DNA of 52,623 nt from Prevotella sp. (GCA_017458125.1 JAFTGB010000012.1:1-52623), one strand, 5' to 3'. Numbered from the stretch's first letter, positions 15,643-26,518 are shown. The notes: generated by a model not told the origin, from the sequence alone. Translations and numbers: made by a program.

Positions 15643-18141
15643 TCATTGGTTTTTGCGGGCACCGTGCCTGCGCCAGGTGCTCCACACAAGGTACAAAAGG
15701 ATGAGCAGCAGCACGACGTAGGCCACGTAGACCACCGTCTCCGTGCGGTCGATGCTCTTGGGGAAGAAGCTCAGCACCACCTTGTGACGGCCGGGTTTCA
15801 CCTTCAGCGCACGCAGCACGTAGTTGACACGGCCCAGCTCCTGCTCCTGACCGTCGACGGTGACTGTCCAGCCGGGATAGTAGATTTCCGAGAACACCAC
15901 TACTCCACCCTTGCCCGAGTTGACCTCGTAGGTCAGCTGGTTAGGCTCGTACTGCTTGAGGGTCACCACGCTCAGCGTGTCCTGGGCGGTGCTCTCGCCC
16001 AACACGTCATGGAACTTCTTGTCGGCCACAGCCTCGTGACGCAGCGGCAGCACTCCCGTCAGGTCCAGTTCCTCGTTGGCATTGTCAGCATAGTGCACCT
16101 TGTCCACTATCCAGGCATTGCCGTAAGTATAGGGGTTCTCCACGGGCACGCTCTGTCCGTCCTGCAACGGCAGTATCAGGTATTTGGTGTTCAACATGTT
16201 CAGCACGGGGTATATGCTGTCGCCGTTGACCAGCGTCATGTCGCCGCCAGCCTTTGCCACGGCATCGTACAGTGCGGTGATTTCAGGCTGTATGTGGGCA
16301 TCTATGAGTTCCTGGTAGCGGCGCAGCTTGGCAGCGTGGTAGCCTCCGATGCTCTTCAGATAGAACGACGTCTCGTTCTCGTTGAAGGTCGACGTGGCCA
16401 GGTTCAGCACGCGGTAGTCCAACGACTGGTCCTGCAGGATGCGGTCGATGGCTGCCGTTTTCTGTATGGGTTGCTCGCGCATGCTCTTCGACACAAACAT
16501 GTCGTCGTTCAGGTAGCGCTTGTTGACCAGCCACATGTCAGCCAGGCAGAGCACAGCCAGGGCACCCACCATCAGCTGGGCGCGCAGTTTGCCGTACTTA
16601 TAGAGCAACAGCAGTGCGGTGCCCGCAACAATAATCCAGAACGAGCGCCAACAGTCGGCAGTGAACATGGCGACGCGCATCTCCGTCAGGTTCTGCACCA
16701 ACGGTGCCAGCTCCTCGGCGGGTATCTGGCTCATGGCCTGCATCTCGCTGCTGCTGATGTAGTCGGGGAAGAACAGCTTGGGCAGCAGTGCAAACAAAAG
16801 GCAGGCACCGCCAGTCAGGGCGAAGGAGACGACGAGCCACTTGGTCTTGGTTTTCAGCAGGTCGGGTTCGTCAACTATCTTCTTCAGGGCCATCATGGCC
16901 AACAAGGGTATGGTGAACTCGGCAATGACCAGTATGCTGGCCACAGTGCGGAACTTGGCATACATGGGCACGTAGTCGATGAACAGGTCGGTGAACGGCA
17001 TGAAGTTGCGCCCCCACGACAGCAGCACCGACAGGATGGTGACACCCAGCAGTGCCCACTTCATGGGACCTTTGACGATGAACAGTCCCAACACGAACAG
17101 CAGCAGCACGAAGGCTCCGACGTAGACAGGGCCCATGGTCATGGGCTGCTCGCCCCAGTACTGTCCTATCTGCTGATAGATGCCCATAAACTCGGGGTTG
17201 GCATGCTTCATGGCTGTCTTGTTCTGCGCCAGGGGCACCGAGGCGCCGCCCTTGGTGTTGGGCACCAAGAGTGTCCACGTCTCGTCCAGTCCGTAGCTCC
17301 ACTGCGTGATGTAGTCGCGGTCCAGACCGCTACTGGTCTGGTTGCCGGCATTCTTTTTCACCAGCTCGCTCTGGCTGCGCATCGACTCCTGACCGTACTG
17401 CCACGTATGATAGAGGTTCGACAGGTTCAGGCAGATGCCGATGGCTGCTCCCGCTATGCACACGCCCGTAGCCTTCAGCAGGTGGGCGTAGTCTTTGCGG
17501 CGTAAGCCCTCGATGAGGAAGGCAATGACCATGGCAGCAATGACGAACAGGTAGTAATAGGTCATCTGCACATGATTGGCCAGCACCTCGAAGGCCGCAA
17601 AGACGGCCGTCACCGCCAGTCCCCACAGGTAGCGTCCCCTGAAGGCCAGCACCACGCCGGCTATCATGGGCGGCAGGTAGGCCAGGGCCATCACCTTCCA
17701 GTAGTGGCCTGCGGCAATGATGATGAAGAAGTAGCTGGAGAACGCCCACACCACGGCACCCAGCATGGCCAGATACCAGCGGAAGTCGAAGGCACGCAGC
17801 AGGATGTAGAAGCCCAAGAGGTAGGCAAAGACGTACCACACGATGTCGGGCAGCCACAGGTGGTAGCTGTTGGCAACCTTCGACAGCATGCTGGTACTGT
17901 TGTATGACGGTGCCATCTGGTAGGTGGGCATGCCGCCGAACAGGGCGTTGGTCCACCGGGTGCGCTCTCCCGTGCGCTGTTCGTACTGGTGAGCCTCCTC
18001 GCCTGCGCCGCGCGACGCTGACGAGTCGTGTCTGTAAAGGATGCGCCCCTCAAAGTCGGCGGGGAAGAAATAAACCAGCGAAATAGCGGCAAACAAAACG
18101 ACTACCAACACGTCAGGCAGCCATGCTTTCAAACTTTTCAT
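15643..18141 (-). CDS. YfhO-family polytopic membrane protein
   Basis: 832 residues from the ATG at 18141 (MKSLKAWLPDVLVVVLF). An open stretch upstream lies before the promoter and is not used. It has about twelve hydrophobic helices, a luminal loop after helix 1 (FEGRILYRHDSSASRGAGEE) and a large C-terminal extracytoplasmic domain (about 600-800), ending in one more helix. YfhO relatives are GT-C-like membrane glycosyltransferases that decorate surface polymers in Firmicutes. The acceptor in Bacteroidota is unknown. Its place directly before fkp, with 1 bp between stop and start, hints at surface glycan fucosylation, but that is inference. Confidence 0.85.
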   Translation of the reverse strand: MKSLKAWLPDVLVVVLFAAISLVYFFPADFEGRILYRHDSSASRGAGEEAHQYEQRTGERTRWTNALFGGMPTYQMAPSYNSTSMLSKVANSYHLWLPDIVWYVFAYLLGFYILLRAFDFRWYLAMLGAVVWAFSSYFFIIIAAGHYWKVMALAYLPPMIAGVVLAFRGRYLWGLAVTAVFAAFEVLANHVQMTYYYLFVIAAMVIAFLIEGLRRKDYAHLLKATGVCIAGAAIGICLNLSNLYHTWQYGQESMRSQSELVKKNAGNQTSSGLDRDYITQWSYGLDETWTLLVPNTKGGASVPLAQNKTAMKHANPEFMGIYQQIGQYWGEQPMTMGPVYVGAFVLLLFVLGLFIVKGPMKWALLGVTILSVLLSWGRNFMPFTDLFIDYVPMYAKFRTVASILVIAEFTIPLLAMMALKKIVDEPDLLKTKTKWLVVSFALTGGACLLFALLPKLFFPDYISSSEMQAMSQIPAEELAPLVQNLTEMRVAMFTADCWRSFWIIVAGTALLLLYKYGKLRAQLMVGALAVLCLADMWLVNKRYLNDDMFVSKSMREQPIQKTAAIDRILQDQSLDYRVLNLATSTFNENETSFYLKSIGGYHAAKLRRYQELIDAHIQPEITALYDAVAKAGGDMTLVNGDSIYPVLNMLNTKYLILPLQDGQSVPVENPYTYGNAWIVDKVHYADNANEELDLTGVLPLRHEAVADKKFHDVLGESTAQDTLSVVTLKQYEPNQLTYEVNSGKGGVVVFSEIYYPGWTVTVDGQEQELGRVNYVLRALKVKPGRHKVVLSFFPKSIDRTETVVYVAYVVLLLILLYLVWSTWRRHGARKNQ

Positions 18142-18164
18142 AACATTATCTTTTAAACTGGCCG

Positions 18165-18195
18165 CAAAGGTACGAATAAGCGAGTAGAAAACAAA
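18165..18195 (-). promoter_or_regulatory. Promoter of the YfhO-fkp operon
   Basis: On the minus strand TTTG (18192-18195), a 19-bp spacer and TACCTTTG (18165-18172) form a complete Bacteroidota promoter about 20 bp before the YfhO start codon. This confirms the choice of start at 18141. Confidence 0.75.
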
Positions 18196-18250
18196 ATGAA
18201 AAACTCTTTTTTTCATTTTTATTGTCGAGCGTGAGTACCTTCGGCAAAGC

Positions 18251-18331
18251 CAAAGGTACGAAATAACGAGTGAAATTCGTAAGAAAAACAAGCTTTTCTT
18301 TTTGCATTTCACTCGTTTATTTGTACCTTTG
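18251..18331. promoter_or_regulatory. Inverted repeat carrying two head-to-head promoters
   Basis: Arms 18251-18287 and 18294-18331 are imperfect inverted copies of about 37 bp, each starting with CAAAGGTAC. The right arm contains a full promoter facing right (TTTG 18301-18304, 19 bp, TACCTTTG 18324-18331) for the M16 peptidase. The left arm keeps the -7 box facing left but has lost the -33 box. The centre contains AAGCTT. Confidence 0.7.
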
Positions 18332-18342
18332 CAACAAATTAT

Positions 18343-21231
18343 ATGAATGATATGAAACGAATGATTTTTATGATGGCTGTCTGTGCTGTGGCCTTGGCGG
18401 GCTGGGCGCAGGTGACTCCGATGTTACAGGTCAAGGAACTGAAGCTCAGCAACGGCATGACGGTATGGCTGAACGAAGACCACTCGCAGCCGAAGGTGTT
18501 TGGTGCCGTGGTGGTCAAGGCGGGTGCCAAGGACTGTCCGAATACGGGCATTGCCCACTACTTCGAGCATATCATGTTCAAGGGTACCGACCGCATAGGA
18601 ACGGTGGACTACCAGGCCGAGAAGCCCTGGTTGGACAGCATCTCGGTGCAGTACGACCTGCTCTCGCAGACCAAGGACGAGGCTGAGCGCACCAAGATAC
18701 AGCAGCACATCAACGAGCTGAGCCTGAAGGCTGCGGACTACATGATTCCCAACGAGTTCAGCCGCCTCATCTCGAAATATGGCGGCAGCGGACTGAATGC
18801 CGGCACAGGACACGACATGACGTACTACTACAACATGTTTCTGCCACAATACATGGAGCAATGGTGCTGGCTCAATTCCGAGCGCCTCATCAAGCCCGTA
18901 TTCCGTGGTTTCCAGGGTGAACTGGAGAATGTCTACGAGGAGAAGAACCGCTCTGCCGACGGCATGGGCAATGCGATGGAGAAGGTTTTCAGCGCCGTGT
19001 TCAAGACACAGCCCTACGCCTACCCCATCATCGGCTCGACGGAGAACCTGAAGAACCCGCGCCTGTCGGACATGGAGGCTTTCTACAAGAAATACTATGT
19101 GGCCTCGAACATGGGACTCATACTCTGTGGCGACTTCACGCCCGACGCGACGCTGACGGCCTTGCTCGAACAGACCTTCGGACGCGTGCAGACGGGACCG
19201 GTGCCCCAGCGCGGCTACAGTCCCATGCCCGACATCAAGGCTGGCGAGGAGTATGAAATCAAGCTGCCCATCCCGCTCATCAGTGCCGAGGTGATGGTGT
19301 ATAAGTCGCCCACGGACTTCGAGCCTGATGCCGATGCCATGGACCTGGCCAATATGCTGCTGTCGAACGGCAAGGCGGGCAGGCTGGACTCGCTGATGAA
19401 CGAGCACAAGGTGATGATGGCGTTGGCTATCAGCACGGCGTTCAACGATGCCGGCGGCACGGCTGTCGTCGTCATTCCCAAGCTGCTGGGCAAGATGAAG
19501 ACGGCCGAGGAGCGTGTGATGGAGCAGGTGCGATGCGTCATGGACGGTCAGTTCAGCGACGAGCAGTTAGAGGCGCTGAAACGGGAGCTGGTGATGGAGG
19601 CCGAGCGCAACATGGAGACTGTCAAAGACCGTTCGCAGCTGATGGTTGATGCATTCTCGCAGGGCAAGACGTGGCAGGACGTGCTCAACAAGGTGGCGCA
19701 CATCAAACGTCTGACCCGCGACGACGTCATTGCTGCTGCCAAGAAGTACTATGACGCCAACCACCTGACCCTACGAAAGAAATACGGCACAGCGGACAAG
19801 GAGACACTGAAGCAGCCCGGCTACAAACCGGTAACGCCCAAGAACAGCGATGCCAAGTCGGCCTTTGCCATGCAACTGGAGCAGATACCCGTCAAGGAGG
19901 CTGCCATCCGCACGGTGGACTTCGCCCACGACGTGACGACGCAGAAAATCAATGACCATGCCACCTTATATTATAAGGAGAACCCTATCAACGACATCTT
20001 CACGTTCACGCTGCGCTACAAGGACGGCACGCTGCATACGCCCAAGCTCGACGTGCTGGCGCCATACCTTGATGCCATCGGCACCGACTCGCTGAAGAAG
20101 CAGCAGCTGGAACAGGCCTGGCAGCGCATAGGCACGACGATGGATGTGGCACAGGACAACGAGACGTTCAGCATCAACCTGACGGGTCCTGACCACCAGC
20201 TGAAGCCTGCCCTGCAACTGCTGGCACACTTCCTGCGCGCAGCCAAGGGCGACGGGGATGCGCTGGACGAGGCTAAGGATGCCGACAAGGTGAACCGCAA
20301 GAGCTTTGGCAAGCAGAAGAACGACGTGATCATGCCCGTATTCTCGAAGGTGGCCTATGGCGAGAAGTCGAATTACCTGACGCAGCTGTCGAAGAAGGAA
20401 ATCAAGGCCCTGACAAACGACGAGCTGCTGGCACTCTTCCGCGAGCTGCAGCAGTATGACTGCGAGTTGTTCTACTGCGGGCGCCAGAGCCTTGAGGCTG
20501 TTAACAGGGTTTGCCAACAGACGCTGCCCTTGGCGCAGTGCAGCAAGCCGCAGGCTGACACCTACCGTCGCCTGCTGCAGTACCAGGAGCCCATGGTGTT
20601 CTTCTACGACGTCCCCAAGTCGCGCCAGAACTATGTCGTCTCCTACGACGTGCTTGGTGCGCTGCCAACAGCCCAGGAGCGTGTCCAGCTGAAGCTGTGG
20701 AGCGAATACTTCGGCGGCGGCATGTCGTCAGTGCTGTTCCAGAACGTCCGCGAATTCCGTTCGCTGGCCTACTCGTGCAACGGCATGCCCATCGTGAAGA
20801 GTCTGGCCCTGCATGCCCAGGAGCCCCTTGCCTATGTCACCATCACAGGCACCCAGGCCGACAAGACCATGGAGGCTGTCGCCGTCATCGACTCGCTGCT
20901 GCGCCAGATGCCTGTCAAGGAAGAGAACCTGAAGTCGGCACGCCAGGAGGCCATCAGCGACATGCAGAACAAATACCCCACATTCCGCGACATTGCCAAA
21001 TATGTGGCGAACGAGCGCATGAAGGGCTACGCCACAGACCCCAACGCTGAACAGGCACGCCTGTTGCCCGCCGTCAGCACACAGGACGTCGTGCAGTTCC
21101 ACCGCCAGCATGTTGCCGGCAACCAGAACCGCGTCTGGATCATCATCGGCGACAAGAAGCTCACGGACCTCAAAGCCCTGGCCCGCTATGGCAAGGTGGT
21201 GGAGCTGAAGAAAGCGGACGTGTATAGGTAA
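18343..21231 (+). CDS. M16-family zinc metallopeptidase (pitrilysin/insulinase type), secreted
   Basis: 962 residues with a signal peptide (to about WAQ23; the start may be Met1 or Met4). The inverted zinc motif HxxEH is H72-Y-F-E-H76 in GIAHYFEHIMFKGT, and the third ligand probably lies among E193-E200 (GELENVYEEK). The C-terminal half (about 510-962) is a second M16-like repeat without the motif, as in two-domain family members. These enzymes degrade peptides inside a closed clamshell. The signal peptide places this one in the periplasm. It has its own promoter in the inverted repeat before it and is followed 37 bp later by mtnN. Confidence 0.92.
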   Translation: MNDMKRMIFMMAVCAVALAGWAQVTPMLQVKELKLSNGMTVWLNEDHSQPKVFGAVVVKAGAKDCPNTGIAHYFEHIMFKGTDRIGTVDYQAEKPWLDSISVQYDLLSQTKDEAERTKIQQHINELSLKAADYMIPNEFSRLISKYGGSGLNAGTGHDMTYYYNMFLPQYMEQWCWLNSERLIKPVFRGFQGELENVYEEKNRSADGMGNAMEKVFSAVFKTQPYAYPIIGSTENLKNPRLSDMEAFYKKYYVASNMGLILCGDFTPDATLTALLEQTFGRVQTGPVPQRGYSPMPDIKAGEEYEIKLPIPLISAEVMVYKSPTDFEPDADAMDLANMLLSNGKAGRLDSLMNEHKVMMALAISTAFNDAGGTAVVVIPKLLGKMKTAEERVMEQVRCVMDGQFSDEQLEALKRELVMEAERNMETVKDRSQLMVDAFSQGKTWQDVLNKVAHIKRLTRDDVIAAAKKYYDANHLTLRKKYGTADKETLKQPGYKPVTPKNSDAKSAFAMQLEQIPVKEAAIRTVDFAHDVTTQKINDHATLYYKENPINDIFTFTLRYKDGTLHTPKLDVLAPYLDAIGTDSLKKQQLEQAWQRIGTTMDVAQDNETFSINLTGPDHQLKPALQLLAHFLRAAKGDGDALDEAKDADKVNRKSFGKQKNDVIMPVFSKVAYGEKSNYLTQLSKKEIKALTNDELLALFRELQQYDCELFYCGRQSLEAVNRVCQQTLPLAQCSKPQADTYRRLLQYQEPMVFFYDVPKSRQNYVVSYDVLGALPTAQERVQLKLWSEYFGGGMSSVLFQNVREFRSLAYSCNGMPIVKSLALHAQEPLAYVTITGTQADKTMEAVAVIDSLLRQMPVKEENLKSARQEAISDMQNKYPTFRDIAKYVANERMKGYATDPNAEQARLLPAVSTQDVVQFHRQHVAGNQNRVWIIIGDKKLTDLKALARYGKVVELKKADVYR

Positions 21232-21268
21232 AATTTAAAAATTATAAAATTAAAGAATTGAAGTATAT

Positions 21269-21919
21269 ATGAGAATTGGTATTATTGTAGCTATGGATAA
21301 GGAGCTGAAGCAGCTCCAGGCGCTGTTTAACGACGGCAGCGTGCGCATCGAGAAGTGCGGCATAGGCAAGGTAAACGCCGCCTTAGGTGCCCAGCGCTTG
21401 ATTAACGAGTTCCACCCCGACTGCATCATCAGCAGCGGCTGCGCCGGCGGCAACGGCGACGACATTCAGGTGCAGGACATCATTGTGGGCAGCGAGGTGA
21501 CGTACCACGACGTGTACTGCGGCACGGCCATCGACAACACGACGGTGTACGGCCAGGTGCAGGGACTGCCTGTCCGCTATCAGCCCGACCCCATGCTGCT
21601 GCAGAAGGCGCAGCAGTTGTCAATTGCCAATAGTCAACTGTCCATCCACACGGGCCTCATCGTCACCGGCGACTGGTTCGTCGACTCGAAGGAGAAGATG
21701 CAGTCCATCGTCAACCTGTTCCCCGAGGCGCGTGCCGTCGACATGGAGTCGTGTGCCATTGCGCAGACATGTTATATAAATAAGGTGCCGTTCATTTCGT
21801 TCCGCGTCATCAGCGACATCCCGCTGCGCGACACCGACGCCTCACAGTACCACAACTTCTGGGACACCGTGGCCGAGAACTCGTTCCACACCACCCGTGC
21901 CTTTGTAGAGAGCCTGTAG
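21269..21919 (+). CDS. mtnN: 5'-methylthioadenosine/S-adenosylhomocysteine nucleosidase
   Basis: 216 residues. It cleaves S-adenosylhomocysteine to S-ribosylhomocysteine plus adenine, supplying LuxS next door. Key residues are visible: E12 in VAMDKE, the GCAGG loop (57-61), VDME with E160, and ISD with D183 as the general acid. Between strands, residues 116-129 (QLSIANSQLSIHTG) are encoded by 7-bp repeats (units like TGTCAAT, TGCCAAT, AGTCAAC) and seem to replace or extend a surface loop. A 15-bp stretch at 21773-21787 coding YINKV is identical to one in the radical SAM gene. Confidence 0.95.
   Translation: MRIGIIVAMDKELKQLQALFNDGSVRIEKCGIGKVNAALGAQRLINEFHPDCIISSGCAGGNGDDIQVQDIIVGSEVTYHDVYCGTAIDNTTVYGQVQGLPVRYQPDPMLLQKAQQLSIANSQLSIHTGLIVTGDWFVDSKEKMQSIVNLFPEARAVDMESCAIAQTCYINKVPFISFRVISDIPLRDTDASQYHNFWDTVAENSFHTTRAFVESL
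21616..21644. repeat. 7-bp repeat array inside mtnN
   Basis: Four units (TGTCAAT, TGCCAAT, AGTCAAC, TGTCCAT) in frame in mtnN. Confidence 0.65.
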
Positions 21920-21968
21920 CAGGCGGTAGCATTGCGTGCCACACTTTGCACCTTTAGGTCAAAGAAAT

Positions 21969-22000
21969 TCTTCACTTTTCACTCTTCACTTTTCACTTAT
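21969..22000. repeat. 7-bp repeat array between mtnN and luxS
   Basis: Units TTCACTT, TTCACTC and TTCACTT fill the gap just before the luxS start. No Shine-Dalgarno-like sequence is seen in it. Confidence 0.85.
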
Positions 22001-22003
22001 AAT

Positions 22004-22498
22004 ATGGAAGTCATACAAAGTTTCACCATTGACCACACCCGCCTGAAACCGGGTATCTACATATCGCGCCAGGACAAGGGGTTCACCACCTTCGACCTGC
22101 GCATTACCGAGCCAAACAAGGAGCCGGCGGTGGCTCCTGCAGCCATACACAGTATGGAACACCTGATGGCTACATGGTTCCGCAACAGCGACGTCAAGGA
22201 CGACGTGGTGTATGTGGGGCCGATGGGCTGCCTGACGGGCATGTATGTCGTCATGACGGGCGACTACAGCGTGCAGGACATGCGCCGACTGACCATCGAG
22301 TGTCTGAAGTGGATACTGACGCAGGACGAGGTACCGGCTACCACGCCGCAGACCTGCGGCAACTACCTGCTGCACGACTTGCCGATGTGCAAGTGGGAGA
22401 CGGTCCGCTACCTGGACCGTCTTGAGAACGACTTCCACTGCGAGTACCAAACGCTGCAGGTCACCTTAGAGGACGGCAAGGTGTTTGCCGACGCCTAA
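22004..22498 (+). CDS. luxS: S-ribosylhomocysteine lyase LuxS
   Basis: 164 residues from the ATG at 22004 (MEVIQSFTIDHTRLKPGIY). The frame is open upstream through a repeat array, but the family start is here. LuxS splits S-ribosylhomocysteine into homocysteine and DPD, the precursor of autoinducer 2. Metal ligands are H49 and H53 in AIHSMEH and C118 in TCGNYLLHD; E52 is the catalytic glutamate. The catalytic cysteine C76 sits in MGCLTGMY. The better known enzymes have GCRTGFY, so the Arg to Leu change is unusual. Together with mtnN it completes the route from S-adenosylhomocysteine to homocysteine. Confidence 0.93.
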   Translation: MEVIQSFTIDHTRLKPGIYISRQDKGFTTFDLRITEPNKEPAVAPAAIHSMEHLMATWFRNSDVKDDVVYVGPMGCLTGMYVVMTGDYSVQDMRRLTIECLKWILTQDEVPATTPQTCGNYLLHDLPMCKWETVRYLDRLENDFHCEYQTLQVTLEDGKVFADA

Positions 22499-22554
22499 GA
22501 TGACCTGCAGAGTCTGCGGGCTGACTCCTCCAGCCGTTGAGCCGACTGATACTA

Positions 22555-24360
<1,806 letters not shown>

Positions 24361-24385
24361 ATTTCTTTTCCGTTATTTTCGGCTG

Positions 24386-24393
24386 CAAAGGTA
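24386..24393 (-). promoter_or_regulatory. -7 box of typA
   Basis: TACCTTTG on the minus strand, about 26 bp before the typA start. No clear -33 TTTG at the usual distance. Confidence 0.55.
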
Positions 24394-24541
24394 CACATTT
24401 TCCCCGAATTATCCACTATGTTACCCGCAGATTTTAGCATCCTTCGGCAGCAAACGGTCAAAAGGCACCCCCACAAACTGGTGGCGGATGCACGATAAAT
24501 ATGGACTTTTCGCTCGAAAAAGCAAAAAAAACGACGTTTTC

Positions 24542-24573
24542 TTTGGCTTTTTGAACGCTTATTCGTACCTTTG
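24542..24573 (+). promoter_or_regulatory. Promoter of rpsO
   Basis: TTTG (24542-24545), a 20-bp spacer and TACCTTTG (24566-24573) form a complete Bacteroidota promoter. It leaves a leader of about 105 bases before rpsO. Confidence 0.75.
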
Positions 24574-24576
24574 CAG

Positions 24577-24683
24577 CCGCTAATCGGAAAATCCGATGCA
24601 TTCGACGATGTGAAACGGCTGTGATTAGAGGCCTGGAGCGTCAGAAGGATGTAATGGCAAACAACTTATTTAATCATCAAACA
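24577..24683 (+). promoter_or_regulatory. rpsO leader with mutually exclusive pairings (possible S15 autoregulation)
   Basis: In the roughly 105-base untranslated leader, ATCGGA-AAA-TCCGAT forms a short hairpin, while CTAATC (24580-24585) can instead pair with GATTAG (24623-24628). The two pairings share bases. S15 represses its own mRNA through leader structure in several bacteria, so this is a candidate site, but no known S15 leader class is recognised. Confidence 0.35.
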
Positions 24684-24953
24684 ATGTATTTAGATTCAGC
24701 AAAGAAGACGGAGATCTTCACTGAGTATGGCCAGTCGGCCACCGACACCGGTTCCGTTGAGAGCCAGGTAGCTTTGTTCACCTTCCGCATCAAGCACCTC
24801 ACAGAGCACCTGAAGAAGAACCACAAGGACTTCGGCACTGCCCGCGCACTGACCAAGATGGTAGGTCGCCGCCGCAAACTCCTGAAGTACCTCTACAACA
24901 AGGACATCAACCGCTACCGCGCACTCATCAAGGCTCTCGGCCTGCGTAAGTAA
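24684..24953 (+). CDS. rpsO: 30S ribosomal protein S15
   Basis: 89 residues from the ATG at 24684 (MYLDSAKKTEIFTEYG). The family core is present: DTGSVESQVALFTFRI, LTEHLKKNHKD, and GRRRKLLKYLYNKD. S15 binds the central domain of 16S rRNA early in 30S assembly. The length equals the family norm. It is a single-gene unit with its own promoter, a long leader and a strong terminator. Confidence 0.98.
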   Translation: MYLDSAKKTEIFTEYGQSATDTGSVESQVALFTFRIKHLTEHLKKNHKDFGTARALTKMVGRRRKLLKYLYNKDINRYRALIKALGLRK

Positions 24954-24978
24954 GCGACGAGCGAGAAGAAACAAGAAA

Positions 24979-25002
24979 GCCTCCCAGAACGGGAGGCTTT
25001 TT
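24979..25002 (+). terminator. Rho-independent terminator of rpsO
   Basis: GCCTCCC, AGAAC loop, GGGAGGC and five T. The stem is perfect. Because the flanking A-rich side is also present, it may also end transcripts of the convergent GH28 gene. Confidence 0.93.
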
Positions 25003-25009
25003 CGTGTCT

Positions 25010-26518
25010 TTACTTCTCTATGGAGATGTTGATGTTCTCCTTCTTGATGTTCTCGCAGTTGGTGAAGGTGGCGTCCTTCTTTGCCTTGATGACCACGTTC
25101 TTCAGGTTGATGCCCTGAATAGGCATCTCGGGCAGTCCGTTGAACTCCATGGCCCGTCCGGCACCGTTGCAGACGATGTCCTGAATGTCGATGTTGCGGA
25201 AGATGGGCGTCTCCTCGGTGACGGGCATCTTGGTGGTGTTGTCGGGATTGTCGCCGTCGGCCAGCATCTCGGCCACCGACTTGCCGCCGTAGTACATATT
25301 GAAGGTGATGGCGTCGGTCTTGATGTCAGTCATCGAGATGTCGCGGATGAAGATGTTCTCCACGATGCCGCCACGGCCACGGGTAGACTTGAAGCGCAGG
25401 CCTACGTCAGTGCCGAGGAACTGGCAGCTCTTGACCAGGATGTTCCTGACGCCGCCGCTCATCTCGGAGCCTACGACGAAGCCGCCATGGCCGGCAAAGA
25501 CGGTGCAGCCGTCGACGACCACATTCTCGCAGGGACGGCCACGACGGCGACCGTCCTTGTCCTTACCGCTCTTGATGCAGATGCCGTCGTCACCAGCGTC
25601 GAACTTAGAATTGACGATGAGTGCGTTCTTGCACGACTCCAAGTCCAGCGCGTCACCGTTCTGTGCGTAGGAAGGATTGCGTGCCAGCACATTGTCGAGG
25701 ATGATGTTCTCGCACATCAGCGGATGGATGTTCCAAGCCGGTGAGTTCTGGAAGATGACACCCTGCAGCAGCACGTTCTTACAGTTGACGAGGCTAATCA
25801 TGACGGGACGCAGGAAGCGCTTGTAGCTGTTCCACTCCTCGTCAGACGAGGCCTTGACCACATTCATGTCGGCATTCTTCTCGGCATTGGCATAGCCTTG
25901 CGAGGGCACCCAGTAGCCTTTCTTCGACTCCACGCCGCCGGGACGCGAGAGCACCGCCTTCCACTGAGCGTCGGTGACCTTCGCCTTCTTGACAGGACGC
26001 CAATACTGGCCGTTGCCGTCGATGACGCCACGACCCGTGATGGCAATGTTCTCGCAGCCGTTGGCCGTCAGCGGCGACTGGCAGCGCTTGGTGTCGAGTC
26101 CCTCGAAGGAGGTGTCGATGAGTCCGTAGAGGCTGTCGTCGCCCGAGAACTGGATGACGGCACCCACCTCCAAGTGCAGATTGATATTGGACTTGAGGGT
26201 GATAGGTCCGGTGAACCACACGCCTGCGGGGACTATCAGCTTGCCACCGCCCTGCTTGGCCAGGGCGTCGATGGCCTTGGCAAAGGCGTCGGTATTGAGC
26301 GTGATGCCGTCGCCCACGGCGCCGAACTCGCGCAGGTTGACGCTGCGGTTGGGGATGGCAGGAGCCTTGACCTCAGGCATCTGGAAGGGCAGGTTCTGGG
26401 TGTAGTGCTTGTAGGGGTTCTCACATTGGGCACAGGGCTTGCCTTCAGCGCAAGCGTGCTTTTGAGCCGTGGCAGTCATGGTGACGCCTAACAGCAGGAG
26501 GCAGATTAGTTTTTTCAT
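25010..26518 (-). CDS. Polygalacturonase, GH28 family, secreted
   Basis: 502 residues with a signal peptide (about 1-18). A right-handed beta-helix enzyme that hydrolyses galacturonan. Catalytic landmarks are NGDALD (287-292, in place of the usual NTDG.D), GDDGICIKSGKD (309-320, with the paired Asp D310 and D311), GHGGFVVGSE (343-352, H344) and RFKSTRGRGG (375-384, K377). A cysteine-rich segment follows the signal peptide (HACAEGKPCAQC), which may anchor or cross-link the mature N-terminus. It probably supplies uronates for the operon at 2.2-9.5 kb, although it is 15 kb away and has no recognised promoter. Confidence 0.93.
   Translation of the reverse strand: MKKLICLLLLGVTMTATAQKHACAEGKPCAQCENPYKHYTQNLPFQMPEVKAPAIPNRSVNLREFGAVGDGITLNTDAFAKAIDALAKQGGGKLIVPAGVWFTGPITLKSNINLHLEVGAVIQFSGDDSLYGLIDTSFEGLDTKRCQSPLTANGCENIAITGRGVIDGNGQYWRPVKKAKVTDAQWKAVLSRPGGVESKKGYWVPSQGYANAEKNADMNVVKASSDEEWNSYKRFLRPVMISLVNCKNVLLQGVIFQNSPAWNIHPLMCENIILDNVLARNPSYAQNGDALDLESCKNALIVNSKFDAGDDGICIKSGKDKDGRRRGRPCENVVVDGCTVFAGHGGFVVGSEMSGGVRNILVKSCQFLGTDVGLRFKSTRGRGGIVENIFIRDISMTDIKTDAITFNMYYGGKSVAEMLADGDNPDNTTKMPVTEETPIFRNIDIQDIVCNGAGRAMEFNGLPEMPIQGINLKNVVIKAKKDATFTNCENIKKENINISIEK

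Noticed and set aside
15430-17505. 691-codon open frame antisense to fkp and the YfhO gene
   Set aside because: Very long but made of low-information His/Gln/Val-rich sequence; both genes opposite have strong family motifs. GC-rich codon use produces such antisense frames.
18193-18219. AT-only hairpin before the YfhO gene as a terminator
   Set aside because: The stem is all A/T apart from one G-C pair and overlaps the -33 region of a good promoter; more likely incidental.
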